From: an uncultured Eubacteriales bacterium
Lineage (GTDB): Bacteria > Bacillota > Clostridia > Christensenellales > Aristaeellaceae
DNA: 42,679 bases
Assembly (NCBI GenBank): GCA_900315585.1
Contig: OMZP01000025.1
Location: 1-42,679 of the forward strand
Direction of reading: 5' to 3'
Shown: positions 18,685 through 27,518 of the stretch, one piece after another
How positions within the stretch are numbered: the first letter of the stretch is position 1
How the letters are laid out: every line of letters begins with the position of its first letter
Made by a program: the position numbers and the translations under genes
Notes under the pieces: model-generated
Told to the model about the DNA's origin: nothing
The model's input: the letters and a program-made list of their open reading frames with translations, nothing else
Database searches by the model: none

Positions 18685-20793
18685 TCAGTCGAGGGCCTCG
18701 CCGTTGAGGTTGTCGCCCTCGGCGGTGCAATCGCTCAGGTTGAACACGGTGGGAGCGTCAAAGGGCGCGCCCATGGCCTCGGCCGCGGCCTCGTTGAAGA
18801 AGCCCGCGCCCACGATGGCGGAGATGCCGTCGGCGTTCTCACCGGCGACGATGGTCACGTCCCGCGCCACGCAGCCGGCGACCTCCGTCACGGGCACGCC
18901 CGCTTCCTCGACCTCGAAGCCGCCGGCATAGCCGGTGATGCCGCCGATCCAGAAGCAGCTGTCCCCGGCGGTGATGGTCACGTCCTGAGCGGTGTCATCG
19001 GTGAACTCCTTCGCGCCGAAGCCGCAGCCGGACACGCCGCCCAGACCGTAGCAGTTGTTGCCCGCGGTGACGCTGCCGGTGGCGGCGCAGCCGATGACGT
19101 CGGTCATCTCCAGGCCGCCGCCCACGATGCCCGCGTTGGCGGTGTTGTCGGGAAGGACGACGTCCGCCTGGGCGACGCAGGCGGAGATCACGGAGCTCAT
19201 GCCCGCGCCCACGATGCCGCCGTACATGCCCTCGCCGCTCATCTCGCTGGCGTGGGCGGTCACCTTGCCGTTGGACAGGACCACGTCGTGCACGGTGGAG
19301 CAGAAGGCGTAGCCCACCACGTCGGCCGCCATGACGGTGCCGTCCACGGTGGCGTTCTCCAGGGCGAAGTTGCCGATGTCCGCGTTGGCAGCGCAGCCGA
19401 ACAGGCCCACCGCCCAGCCTTCCGGCTGGTTGACCACGAGGTTATAGATGGTGTGGCCCTGGCCGTCGAAGGTGCCGGTGAAGGCCAGCTCCGCGGCGGG
19501 GATCTCCTGCTTCTCCGCGCTCTCGCCGGAGGGGGCATAGGCGCCGATGGGCGTCCACTCAGCGCCCGCCAGGTCGATGTCGGCGGTCAGCACGTAGTTG
19601 CCGGACAGGTTGTCGTTGATGGCGGCCAACGCCTCGGCGCTGTCGATCTCGATGACCTCGGCGGCTTCATCCGTCTCCGCGGCCTCGGCGGTCTCGGCGG
19701 CCGCCTCGCCGTCCTGCTTGACCCAGCTGAGGGTGCCGTCGTCGGCCACCAGGGTCAGCACGGCCTGGCCGTCCTCGTTCGCGCTCATGATGTAGGGCGC
19801 GGACTCCGCGGTGTTGTCCATATTGCTGAAGGCCACGTACATGCCCTCGCCGTCGCCCGCGTCGCCGGTATCCGCGGCAAAGGCCTCAAAGTCGGCCGTC
19901 TGCTCGCCGTTCATCGTGGTGACTCCGTGGTCCTGCTCGTCGATGGTCATGGACAGGTCCACGCCCGCGTAGGCGTCGCCCAGGGGCGCGAGGTCCGCCT
20001 GCCAGGTGCCCACGAAGCCCAGGTCGCCCAGCTGGGCCAGGGCCTCGTCGGCGTGGGAGTCATAGCTCATGTTCTCCAGGCAGAACAGCCCGATCACGTT
20101 CTCGATGGTCTCTTCATCGGCCTCGGCGTCGATGCCCGCGACCAGCCAGTAGGCGTAGGGGCCCACGAAGTAGCCCTGCAGGTCCTCCAGGTCCCGGCCG
20201 TAGCGGAACTCGGTGTGATAGGTGGAGGCCATGGTGTCGTCCCGCAGGAAGAAGTAGTTGAACTCGCCCGCCTCGTCGGTGCTCTTGTACACGTCGCAGG
20301 GGAAGGCCACGCTGATCTCCTGGCCCATGTAGTTCATGGTCTCGCCGTCGCCCACATTGTACTGGCCCAGGTACTCATAGGTGTGGGTCTCGGAGGTGCC
20401 GTCGTTCAGCGCCACGGTCACGTCGCTGCCGGAGAAGGTGAAGGCATCGACGCCGTTGATGAAGTAGCAGTCGAAGGCCAGATGCTCCGGGTTCTCGGTG
20501 AAGTACGCGATGGCGTCCTCGCCGTAAAGCTCGCCGCTGATGGAGCCCTGCAGCCCCGCCACGGCCATCTCAGAGGCCCCCTCGCCCATCACGGGCGCGA
20601 TGTAGTCGTGCCAGAGGGTCGCGTATTCGTCCTTCAGGATCAGGTCAAACAGGCTGACGTAGGTCGTGCCCGCCTCCCCGGCGAGGGCCGGGAACACGCC
20701 GAAATCCCCTTCGGCCTCGGTGGTCTCGGCCAGGCCTGCCGCCGAGATGGACAGCAGGCACAGCGTCAGCAGAATCACAAGCAGTTTCTTCAT
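18685..20793 (-). CDS. secreted ZinT-like and GLUG-repeat protein
   Basis: This is a 702-residue exported protein. It has a signal peptide (MKKLLVILLTLCLLSISAAGLA), then a region at about 55-225 resembling ZinT metal-binding proteins (LWHDYIAPVMG, FTFSGSDVTVAL, YHTEFRYGRDLEDL). A small beta-rich unit opening GTWQ follows (about 260-360), then an acidic Ala/Glu linker (363-380). The C-terminal beta-helical region has GLUG motifs (FTGTFDGQGHTIYNL, then repeated GLFG/GGIVGAG turns). No LPXTG or C-terminal membrane anchor is seen. The composition is strongly acidic. The metal-binding role is inferred from resemblance only. GGGAGG precedes the ATG, and its own promoter and terminator show a single-gene unit. 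Confidence 0.75.
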   Translation of the reverse strand: MKKLLVILLTLCLLSISAAGLAETTEAEGDFGVFPALAGEAGTTYVSLFDLILKDEYATLWHDYIAPVMGEGASEMAVAGLQGSISGELYGEDAIAYFTENPEHLAFDCYFINGVDAFTFSGSDVTVALNDGTSETHTYEYLGQYNVGDGETMNYMGQEISVAFPCDVYKSTDEAGEFNYFFLRDDTMASTYHTEFRYGRDLEDLQGYFVGPYAYWLVAGIDAEADEETIENVIGLFCLENMSYDSHADEALAQLGDLGFVGTWQADLAPLGDAYAGVDLSMTIDEQDHGVTTMNGEQTADFEAFAADTGDAGDGEGMYVAFSNMDNTAESAPYIMSANEDGQAVLTLVADDGTLSWVKQDGEAAAETAEAAETDEAAEVIEIDSAEALAAINDNLSGNYVLTADIDLAGAEWTPIGAYAPSGESAEKQEIPAAELAFTGTFDGQGHTIYNLVVNQPEGWAVGLFGCAANADIGNFALENATVDGTVMAADVVGYAFCSTVHDVVLSNGKVTAHASEMSGEGMYGGIVGAGMSSVISACVAQADVVLPDNTANAGIVGGGLEMTDVIGCAATGSVTAGNNCYGLGGVSGCGFGAKEFTDDTAQDVTITAGDSCFWIGGITGYAGGFEVEEAGVPVTEVAGCVARDVTIVAGENADGISAIVGAGFFNEAAAEAMGAPFDAPTVFNLSDCTAEGDNLNGEALD

Positions 20794-20829
20794 GGTGGTA
20801 TACCTCCCTTTGAAGTGATGGTGTCAAGA

Positions 20830-20942
20830 TTAGACAGGACTAACCCTTGAATCGAAGAACGCTGCGCATCGCCTCGGCTTCCGCGCAGCATTAGTTTTAT
20901 CTAACCTATGAAAATCATACCCCTTTTCCGTTGGGTTGTCAA
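20830..20942 (-). promoter_or_regulatory. promoter and twin TTAG-N6-CTAA sites
   Basis: On the minus strand TTGACA (20937-20942), a 17-bp spacer and TATGAT (20914-20919). The leader holds two TTAG-N6-CTAA sequences (20830-20843 and 20891-20904) separated by a hairpin built on GCTGCGC/GCGCAGC. The paired sites look like operators, possibly for a metal regulator given the ZinT-like product; that link is inference. Confidence 0.55.
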
Positions 20943-20955
20943 GTTATAAATGTGT

Positions 20956-21825
20956 TCAGCGGCCTTCCGTCTTGCTGGCGAGGCGCGCCGTGCGGGCCTT
21001 CCGCTCCGTGTCGTCGTCCTCCACATAGCCGTCGTAGGGAGCGTCCGGGTCGGTGTACTTCTTCGTGAAGGGCTTGCAGAGCTCCGTCCGGTGGGCGAAG
21101 GCGAAGTCCAAATCGTCCGTCCAGCCGGTGTGCCCGGTGATCACCGCGATGCGCCGCTTCCGGGCCCGGATATTGGCCTCCAGCTTCTCCAGGGATTTCA
21201 CGGACAGCTTGTTGTCCTCCGCCAGGGTGCTGATGAAGCTGTAGCCGCCGTCCGCGCCGAACCAGATCGTGTCCCCGGTGAACAGGTACTCGTCGTCGAT
21301 CAGGTAGACCATGTGGCCCCAGGTGTGCCCCGGCACCAGCAGGCACTCCACCTTGATGCCGTCGATGGTGAACACGTCGCCGTCCTTCAGCAGCACCTTT
21401 TTGTTCTCCATCTTCACCATGGGCAGCTTGTACAGCCCGTGGATCACCTTCCGCCGCTTCTCCCCCGTCAGGTAGCGGTTTTCGATCTCGCCGATGTAGA
21501 CCGTCGCGTCCTTGAACAGCCGCTCGCTGTCCGGCTCCAGCGCGCCCACGTGGTCGGTGTCCTGGTGGGTGATCAGGATGTGCCGGATGGAGGCCGGGTC
21601 GATGTCCAGCCAGCCCATCTTCTCCTGGAGCCGGGCGTAGTTGTAGCCCGCGTCGATCATGATGGTAGTGCCGTTCTTCGTGTAGAAGAAGATGTTCGCC
21701 ACCCACTCCCGCACGCAGGCGACGCGATCGTCGATGCGCCCGGTGTTCAGGGGCTTGAAGATCGCCCGGCCCTTAAACATCGCGCTCATGGACTTTTTCT
21801 GGTTGTCGGAATCCTTCCTGGCCAC
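20956..21825 (-). CDS. MBL-fold metallo-hydrolase
   Basis: This is a metallo-beta-lactamase-fold hydrolase of unknown substrate, 289 residues, cytoplasmic. Metal-site motifs are HILITHQDTDHVGAL, PGHTWGHMVYLI and FTGDTIWFG. The first motif reads HxDxDH instead of the usual HxHxDH, so one zinc ligand is changed and a single-metal or altered site is possible. The start is a GTG at 21825 with GGGGAGG 7 bases upstream. It lies behind its own promoter (21887-21914) and divergent from the T-box/trpB unit. Confidence 0.85.
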   Translation of the reverse strand: MARKDSDNQKKSMSAMFKGRAIFKPLNTGRIDDRVACVREWVANIFFYTKNGTTIMIDAGYNYARLQEKMGWLDIDPASIRHILITHQDTDHVGALEPDSERLFKDATVYIGEIENRYLTGEKRRKVIHGLYKLPMVKMENKKVLLKDGDVFTIDGIKVECLLVPGHTWGHMVYLIDDEYLFTGDTIWFGADGGYSFISTLAEDNKLSVKSLEKLEANIRARKRRIAVITGHTGWTDDLDFAFAHRTELCKPFTKKYTDPDAPYDGYVEDDDTERKARTARLASKTEGR

Positions 21826-21886
21826 AGTGATGCCTCCCCCATTATCTGCCGCCGTTCCCGGCGTTCAGTTAGCTATTACTTACTTT

Positions 21887-21914
21887 ATTATACTCGTGGC
21901 GCGCAACCTTGCAA
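21887..21914 (-). promoter_or_regulatory. promoter of the MBL-fold gene
   Basis: On the minus strand TTGCAA (21909-21914), a 16-bp spacer, then TATAAT (21887-21892), about 60 bases upstream of the GTG start. Confidence 0.55.
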
Positions 21915-21994
21915 TGTTTGTTCTGTTAAACTAACATACTTTTCGCCGTTTCCGGCAATCCCCATCTTTTCTTAAACATAACATAACTAACCTC

Positions 21995-22023
21995 TTGACA
22001 AAGGGAAACTTTATCGTTATAAT
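21995..22023 (+). promoter_or_regulatory. consensus promoter of the T-box/trpB transcript
   Basis: TTGACA (21995-22000), exactly 17 bp, then TATAAT (22018-22023). Both boxes match the vegetative sigma consensus. Transcription would start near 22030, just before T-box stem I. Confidence 0.9.
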
Positions 22024-22036
22024 ATGCTAAACCGAT

Positions 22037-22299
22037 GCGGAAGATAAGTAATTCCCGTCAAGGCATTCCAGAGAGTCGCGGGCGGTGGGATCGCGGCATG
22101 CACAGCGGAAACGAATGGCCTTCCAAGGGCAATCCGAACGGAGCGATCCCAGTAGGTGCGACGGAGTTCCCTCCGTTATCAAAGGTTGCCGTATGATGGT
22201 ACGGCATCGAGCGGGCGCGCAAGCGTCAAGCCGGGTGGCACCGCAGGGAGACAATCAGACCCCTGTCCCAGCACAACTCTACTGGGGCAGGGGCTTTTT
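22037..22299 (+). promoter_or_regulatory. T-box riboswitch, tRNA-Trp specific
   Basis: This leader RNA binds uncharged tRNA and prevents termination. Stem I is closed by GGAAG (22039-22043) with CTTCC (22120-22124). The specifier loop has AGTA on the 5' side and GAA-TGG on the 3' side, putting the Trp codon TGG at 22116-22118. Above it TTCC (22052-22055) pairs with GGAA (22107-22110), and the distal AGAGAG/GGTGGGA motif is present (22071-22090). The T-box sequence GGGTGGCACCGCAG is at 22233-22246. The terminator CCCCTGTCCCAG/CTGGGGCAGGGG with CTTTTT ends at 22299. Trp specificity agrees with the downstream trpB. Confidence 0.93.
22260..22299 (+). terminator. T-box regulated terminator
   Basis: CCCCTGTCCCAG (22260-22271) pairs with CTGGGGCAGGGG (22282-22293), followed by CTTTTT. 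It is the off-state structure of the leader and must be disrupted by the T-box antiterminator for trpB expression. Confidence 0.88.
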
Positions 22300-22334
22300 A
22301 CGCTCCGTCCCGAACCGAGGAAAGGAGCATCCCC

Positions 22335-23714
22335 ATGAGCGAAGTCAAGAAGATTCCCTACAAGATCTACCTGGAAGAGAACGAGATGCCGAAGTATTGG
22401 TACAACGTGCGGGCGGACATGAAGAACAAGCCCGCGCCGCTGCTGAACCCCGGCACGCTGAAGCCCATGACCGCCGAGGACCTGGCCCCCGTGTTCTGCG
22501 AGGAGCTGATCAAGCAGGAGCTGGACAACGACACCCGGGAGTACCCCATCCCCCAGGAGATCCTGGACTTCTACAAGATGTACCGGCCCTCGCCGCTGGT
22601 GCGGGCCTACTGCCTGGAGCAGAAGCTGGGCACCCCGGCGAAGATCTACTACAAGTTCGAGGGCAACAACACCTCCGGCAGCCACAAGCTGAACTCCGCC
22701 ATCGCCCAGGCCTACTACGCCAAGAAGCAGGGGCTCAAGGGCGTGACCACCGAGACCGGCGCGGGCCAGTGGGGCACGGCGCTGTCCATGGCCTGCTCCT
22801 ACCTGGACCTGGACTGCAAGGTGTACATGGTGAAGGTCTCCTACGAGCAGAAGCCCTTCCGCCGCGAGGTGATGCGCACCTACGGCGCGTCCGTGGTCCC
22901 CTCCCCTTCCGACACCACCAACGTGGGCCGGGCCATCCTCGAGCAGTTCCCCGGCACCACCGGCAGCCTGGGCTGCGCCATCTCCGAGGCCGTGGAGGTG
23001 GCCGTGAGCCATCCCGGCTACCGCTACGTGCTGGGCAGCGTGCTGAACCAGGTGCTGCTGCACCAGAGCGTCATCGGCCTGGAGACCAAGATCGCCATGG
23101 ACAAGTACGGCATCAAGCCGGACATCATCATCGGCTGCGCCGGCGGCGGCAGCAACCTGGGCGGCCTGATCGCCCCGTTCATGGGCGAGAAGCTGCGGGG
23201 CGAGGCGGACTACCAGATCATCGCCGTGGAGCCCGCCTCCTGCCCGTCCTTCACCCGGGGCAAGTTCGCCTATGACTTCGCCGACACCGGCAAGGTGTGC
23301 CCCATGGCGAAGATGTACACCCTGGGCAGCGGCTTCATCCCCGCCCCGAACCACGCCGGCGGCCTGCGCTATCACGGCATGAGCAGCATTCTGTCCCAGC
23401 TCTACCACGACGGCTACATGGAGGCCCGGGCCGTGGAGCAGACCAGCGTGTTCAAGGCCGCGGAGGAGTTCGCCCGGGTGGAGGGCATCCTGCCCGCGCC
23501 GGAGAGCAGCCACGCCATCAAGGCGGCCATCGACGAGGCGCTGAAGTGCAAGGAGACCGGCGAGGAAAAGACCATCCTCTTCGGCCTCACCGGCACCGGT
23601 TACTTCGACCTGGTGGCTTACGAGAAATATCACAACGGCGAGATGAGCGACTACATCCCCACCGACGAGGATCTGGCGAATGGCTTCGCCGGCATCCCGG
23701 ACATCGGCCTGTAA
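22335..23714 (+). CDS. trpB: tryptophan synthase beta chain, TrpB2 type
   Basis: A PLP enzyme that condenses indole with L-serine to give tryptophan. The 459 residues are longer than classical TrpB (about 400) and match the TrpB2 subfamily: a long N-terminus (PYKIYLEENEMPKYWYNV), PLP lysine in NNTSGSHKLNSA, ETGAGQWG, and the phosphate loop GCAGGGSNLGG. No trpA or other trp gene adjoins it, so it may salvage free indole. AAAGGAG precedes the ATG. Control by the Trp T-box ties expression to tRNA-Trp charging. A strong terminator follows. Confidence 0.93.
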   Translation: MSEVKKIPYKIYLEENEMPKYWYNVRADMKNKPAPLLNPGTLKPMTAEDLAPVFCEELIKQELDNDTREYPIPQEILDFYKMYRPSPLVRAYCLEQKLGTPAKIYYKFEGNNTSGSHKLNSAIAQAYYAKKQGLKGVTTETGAGQWGTALSMACSYLDLDCKVYMVKVSYEQKPFRREVMRTYGASVVPSPSDTTNVGRAILEQFPGTTGSLGCAISEAVEVAVSHPGYRYVLGSVLNQVLLHQSVIGLETKIAMDKYGIKPDIIIGCAGGGSNLGGLIAPFMGEKLRGEADYQIIAVEPASCPSFTRGKFAYDFADTGKVCPMAKMYTLGSGFIPAPNHAGGLRYHGMSSILSQLYHDGYMEARAVEQTSVFKAAEEFARVEGILPAPESSHAIKAAIDEALKCKETGEEKTILFGLTGTGYFDLVAYEKYHNGEMSDYIPTDEDLANGFAGIPDIGL

Positions 23715-23735
23715 AACTCAAAAATTCGCAAAACA

Positions 23736-23771
23736 CGCCCCGCGGCCAGAAAACCGCGGGGCGTTCCTTTT
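23736..23771 (+). terminator. terminator after trpB
   Basis: CGCCCCGCGG (23736-23745) and CCGCGGGGCG (23754-23763) form a perfect 10-bp stem with an 8-base loop, followed by TTCCTTTT. It also separates trpB from the convergent kinase gene. Confidence 0.9.
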
Positions 23772-23808
23772 GTCCGATATGGTTATGTCCGTCCAATGTC
23801 AATTCCCA

Positions 23809-24561
23809 TTATTGATACTCCGCCACGCTGATCCACTTCTCGAGAAGCTCTTTCTCGGCCTCCCGGTGCTTGGTCAGCTGCTGGGCGGCGACCACGGGCA
23901 TCCAGGTCTGCACGTACTGGATGGCCATGTCCGCCTTCCTGCAGAACAGCCGCAGGTACTTTTCCGCCAATTCAGGCCTGTCCAGCGAGAATTTAAGATA
24001 CGTGATGGCGGCGTCCGCCCCGGCGTTGCCGGCAGAGGCATGGGCCCAGTCCAGGATGCAATAGCTGCCGTCCTCGCGCAGCACGATGTTGCTGGGCACC
24101 AGGTCCCCGTGGCACAGCTTTGTGTGCTGGGCCATGCCGTGCACGCGCTGCAAGAGCTCGTAGCGGGTACTGGCGTCGATCTCGGCGAGGCTCTGGATGG
24201 CGTCGATCATCTTCTGGCGGGTGTTGCGCAGGTTCGGCACGCGATACCTGCCCGTCTCCAGCTGGATGTCCACCAGCTTCTCCAGGTACTCGTCGATCTT
24301 CTCCGGGTTCTCGTCCATCAGCTCTTGAAGGGTCTTGCCGGAGACGTACTCCATGGCGATGCTCCAGCCGCCGTTCTCACTGGGCGTCACGCCCAGCAGC
24401 CGCGGCACAGGCACGCCCGCGTCCTCCACGCAGGCATGGATATAGGCCTCGTTCAGCACGCCGGACATGGGATGGGAGGCGGTGAATTCCTTGACGATTC
24501 GGCTGCCCTCCCGATAGACCGTCTTGTTCGCGGCCTGTTCAAGGATGATTCTTTCTGACAT
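23809..24561 (-). CDS. APH/choline-kinase-fold phosphotransferase
   Basis: This is an aminoglycoside-phosphotransferase-family kinase, 250 residues, cytoplasmic. It has an N-lobe with VYREGSRIVKEF, hinge IAMEYVSGKTL, catalytic loop LCHGDLVPSNIVL and metal-binding DWAHASAG. The small size and divergence do not support a resistance enzyme; a role in small-molecule phosphorylation (choline, amino sugar or similar) is more likely but undetermined. GGAAGGA precedes the ATG. It starts 80 bases after adhE; a GC-rich hairpin (24600-24635) lies between but lacks a T-tract, so read-through is possible. Confidence 0.82.
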   Translation of the reverse strand: MSERIILEQAANKTVYREGSRIVKEFTASHPMSGVLNEAYIHACVEDAGVPVPRLLGVTPSENGGWSIAMEYVSGKTLQELMDENPEKIDEYLEKLVDIQLETGRYRVPNLRNTRQKMIDAIQSLAEIDASTRYELLQRVHGMAQHTKLCHGDLVPSNIVLREDGSYCILDWAHASAGNAGADAAITYLKFSLDRPELAEKYLRLFCRKADMAIQYVQTWMPVVAAQQLTKHREAEKELLEKWISVAEYQ

Positions 24562-24641
24562 GGGGATTCCTTCCTTTCATGGAGATGTGAAGGGCGGGCG
24601 CAGGGGCGGACTTTCCGCCGCAACGCCGCTCCTGCAAAACG

Positions 24642-27272
24642 TCAAATCTTCTCCGCTTCCTTGGTCGGCTTGCCGTAGTACGCCAGCAGGTACAGCTGCC
24701 TGATCTCGCTCATCAGCGGATAGCGGGGGTTCGCGCCGGTGCACTGGTCGTTGAAGGCGTTTTCGGTCATCTCGTCCAGCGTCGCGAGGAAGTCCTCCTC
24801 CTTCACGCCGTATTCCTGAATCGACGCCGGGATGCCGATGGTCTTTTTCAGTTCCTCGATCTTGTCGATCAGCATATCGAAGGTCTCCCGGTCGTCCTTC
24901 CCTACCAGGCCGTTGTAGCGGGCGACGTCGCAATACCGCTCCAGCGCGTGCGGATACTCGTACTGCGGGAAGGTGCCCATCTTGGTGGGAACCTCGCTGG
25001 CGTTGTAGCGCATCACGTAAGTCAGGATCAACGCGTTGGCCACGCCGTGGGGGATGTGGTGATACGCGCCCAGCTTGTGGGCCATCGAGTGATTCACGCC
25101 CAGGAAGGCGTTGGCGAACGCCTCGCCCGCCAGCGTCGAGGCCATGGCCATGTGCTCCCGAGCCTTCGGGGCCTTCGCGCCCAGGTTGTAGGCGTCCGGC
25201 AGGTTGTCGAACACCAGCTTCGTGGCCTTCAGGGCGATGCCGTCGGTCATGTCGCTGGCCATGACGGATACATAGGCCTCCAAGGCGTGGGTCATCACGT
25301 CGATGCCCGAAGCAGCGGTCAGGCCCTTGGGCTGGTTCATCATGTTGTCCACGTCCACGATGGCCATGTTCGGCATCAATTCATAGTCGGCAAGTGGCCA
25401 CTTGGTGCCCGTCTCGGCGTCGGTGATGATGGCGAAGGGCGTCACTTCCGAGCCCGTTCCGGAGGAGGTGGGGATGGCCACGAAGTAGGCCTTCTTCCCC
25501 ATCTCCGGGTAGGTGTAGATGCGCTTTCGGATGTCCATGAAGTCCATGGCCATGTCCTCGAAGTTGGCGTCCGGATGCTCGTACAGCACCCACATGATCT
25601 TCGCCGCGTCCATGGGCGAGCCGCCGCCCAGGGCGATGATCACGTCCGGCTCAAACGAGCGCATCTGCTTCACGCCCTCCAGCGCGCACTGCAGCGTCGG
25701 GTCGGGAGCGACGTCCCAGAAGCAGCTGTGCTGGATGCCCATGGAATTGAGTTTATCCTCGATGGGCTTCACGTAGCCGTTCTTATACAGGAAGGTGTCG
25801 GTGACGATGAAGGCCTTCTTCTTGTGCATCACATTTCCCAGCTCGTCCAGCGCCACGGGCATGCAGCCCCGCTTGAAATACACCTTTTCGGGCAGACGCA
25901 GCCAAAGCATGTTCTCTCTCCTCTCCGCCACCGTCTTGATGTTCAGAAGGTCAAACGCGCCCACGTTGTGGGACACGGAATTGCCGCCCCAGCTTCCGCA
26001 GCCCAGGGTCAGCGAGGGCGTGAGCCGGAAGTTGTACAGGTCGCCGATGCCGCCATGGGAGGAGGGGGTGTTGACGACGATGCGGCAGGCGTGCATCCTG
26101 CGGGCGTGCTCCGCCATCTTCTCCTTCTCGGCGGGGTCGATGAACAGGCTCGCGGTGTGGCCGGGGCCGCCGTCCATCAGCAGCTGCTCGGACATATCCA
26201 GCGCCTGCTCGAAGGTCTCGGCCCTGTACATGGCCAGCACGGGCGACAGCTTCTCGTGGGCGAAGGGCTCGGAGATGTCGGTGGAGGTGACCTCGCCGAT
26301 CAATATCTTCGTCTTCTCCGGCACCTTCACGCCGGCGAGCTTGGCGATATTATAGGCGCTCTGGCCGACGATCTTCGCGTTGACGCCGCCGTTGATGATG
26401 ACGGTGTTCCCCACCTTCTCGATCTCCTTCCCCTTGAGGAAGTAGCAGCCCCGGCGCTCGAACTCGGCCTTGACCGCGTCGTACACGTCGGCCAGCGCCG
26501 TCACGCTCTGCTCGGAGGCGCAGATCATGCCGTTGTCGAAGGTCTTGGAGTGGATGATGGAGTTGACGGCCAGCCTGATGTCGGCAGAGCTGTCGATGAT
26601 GGCCGGGACGTTGCCCGCGCCCACGCCCAAAGCGGGCTTGCCGGAGGAGTACGCCGCCCGCACCATGCCCGGGCCGCCGGTGGCCAGGATGATGTCCGCC
26701 TCCTTCATCACCTTATTGGTGAGCTCCAGCGACGGCTCGTCGATCCAGCCGATGATGTCCTTCGGCGCGCCGGCTTTCACCGCCGCCTCATAGACGATCC
26801 GCGCCGCCTCGATGGTGCACTTCTTCGCCCGGGGATGGGGGCTGATGAGGATGGCGTTGCGGGTTTTCAGGCAGATCAGCGTCTTGAAGATCGCCGTGCT
26901 GGTGGGGTTGGTGGTGGGGATGACCGCCGCCACCAGGCCGATGGGCTCCGCGATCTTCTTGATGCCGTAGGCCGCATCCTCCTCGATCACACCGCAGGTC
27001 CTGGCGTTTCTGTAGGCGTTGTAGATGTACTCGGCGGCGTAGTGGTTCTTGATGACCTTGTCCTCCACCACGCCCATGCCGGTTTCCTCCACGGCCATCT
27101 TGGCCAGTGGAATCCTCGCCTTGTTCGCCGCCATGGCCGCGGCCTGAAAGATTTGATCCACCTGCTCCTGGCTGTACTTGCCGAACTCCCGCTGGGCCGC
27201 GCGCATCACGGCAAACTTCGCCTCCAGCTGCTCCACCGGGGTCAGGGTCTTATCTGTCTTTTTCTCTGCCAT
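24642..27272 (-). CDS. adhE: bifunctional acetaldehyde-CoA/alcohol dehydrogenase AdhE
   Basis: AdhE reduces acetyl-CoA to acetaldehyde and then ethanol with two NADH, the main electron sink of ethanol fermentation, and forms cytoplasmic spirosomes. The roughly 876 residues carry an aldehyde dehydrogenase half (nucleophile in NGMICASEQSV; GVGAGNVPAIID) and an iron-alcohol dehydrogenase half (GGGSPMDAAK, SGTGSEVTPFA, and metal-site NHSMAHKLGAYHHIPHG). I chose the ATG at 27272; a TTG three codons earlier sits on the ribosome binding site. No Rex-like TTGTTAA operator was found upstream. It lies next to nfnAB, tying ethanol formation to NADH/ferredoxin balance. Confidence 0.97.
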   Translation of the reverse strand: MAEKKTDKTLTPVEQLEAKFAVMRAAQREFGKYSQEQVDQIFQAAAMAANKARIPLAKMAVEETGMGVVEDKVIKNHYAAEYIYNAYRNARTCGVIEEDAAYGIKKIAEPIGLVAAVIPTTNPTSTAIFKTLICLKTRNAILISPHPRAKKCTIEAARIVYEAAVKAGAPKDIIGWIDEPSLELTNKVMKEADIILATGGPGMVRAAYSSGKPALGVGAGNVPAIIDSSADIRLAVNSIIHSKTFDNGMICASEQSVTALADVYDAVKAEFERRGCYFLKGKEIEKVGNTVIINGGVNAKIVGQSAYNIAKLAGVKVPEKTKILIGEVTSTDISEPFAHEKLSPVLAMYRAETFEQALDMSEQLLMDGGPGHTASLFIDPAEKEKMAEHARRMHACRIVVNTPSSHGGIGDLYNFRLTPSLTLGCGSWGGNSVSHNVGAFDLLNIKTVAERRENMLWLRLPEKVYFKRGCMPVALDELGNVMHKKKAFIVTDTFLYKNGYVKPIEDKLNSMGIQHSCFWDVAPDPTLQCALEGVKQMRSFEPDVIIALGGGSPMDAAKIMWVLYEHPDANFEDMAMDFMDIRKRIYTYPEMGKKAYFVAIPTSSGTGSEVTPFAIITDAETGTKWPLADYELMPNMAIVDVDNMMNQPKGLTAASGIDVMTHALEAYVSVMASDMTDGIALKATKLVFDNLPDAYNLGAKAPKAREHMAMASTLAGEAFANAFLGVNHSMAHKLGAYHHIPHGVANALILTYVMRYNASEVPTKMGTFPQYEYPHALERYCDVARYNGLVGKDDRETFDMLIDKIEELKKTIGIPASIQEYGVKEEDFLATLDEMTENAFNDQCTGANPRYPLMSEIRQLYLLAYYGKPTKEAEKI

Positions 27273-27384
27273 ATTCGTCAATCACCCTTTCACGATTGCT
27301 TCTTTGCTTCCGGCGTCTGCGCCGCTTTGAGCCTCCCGCAGATTCTTCCTCTAGTATGCCAAGATGACCGCCGAAAACATACTT

Positions 27385-27504
27385 ATGAGGCTGTCCCATT
27401 CAGCGCCGATCGGTCATGGCCGCAGGGTTTCGGTTTGCGAGAGTTCGCGTCGCCTGTTCAACCTGCCTGCCATTGTAACCGTCGGGTGCCGGGGACAGCC
27501 TCAT
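27385..27504. repeat. inverted-repeat element, ATGAGGCTGTCCC ends
   Basis: ATGAGGCTGTCCC (27385-27397) is exactly mirrored at 27492-27504, bounding 120 bp without coding capacity. The ends resemble the GGGGCTGTCTC termini of the other family. It fills the space between the adhE upstream region and the nfnB stop. Confidence 0.6.
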
Positions 27505-27518
27505 GGATTCAACCTCTT

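Noticed and set aside
22081..22090. GGTGGGA read as the T-box specifier TGG
   Set aside because: This is the conserved distal stem I motif found in T-boxes of all specificities; the specifier is the TGG at 22116-22118, opposite AGTA.
23809..24561. aminoglycoside resistance gene
   Set aside because: It has the APH fold but is short and without any specific resistance-enzyme signature; a housekeeping or metabolic kinase is more likely.
24600..24635. hairpin between adhE and the APH-fold kinase gene as terminator
   Set aside because: The stem is good but no T-tract follows on the minus strand, so I did not list it as a terminator.
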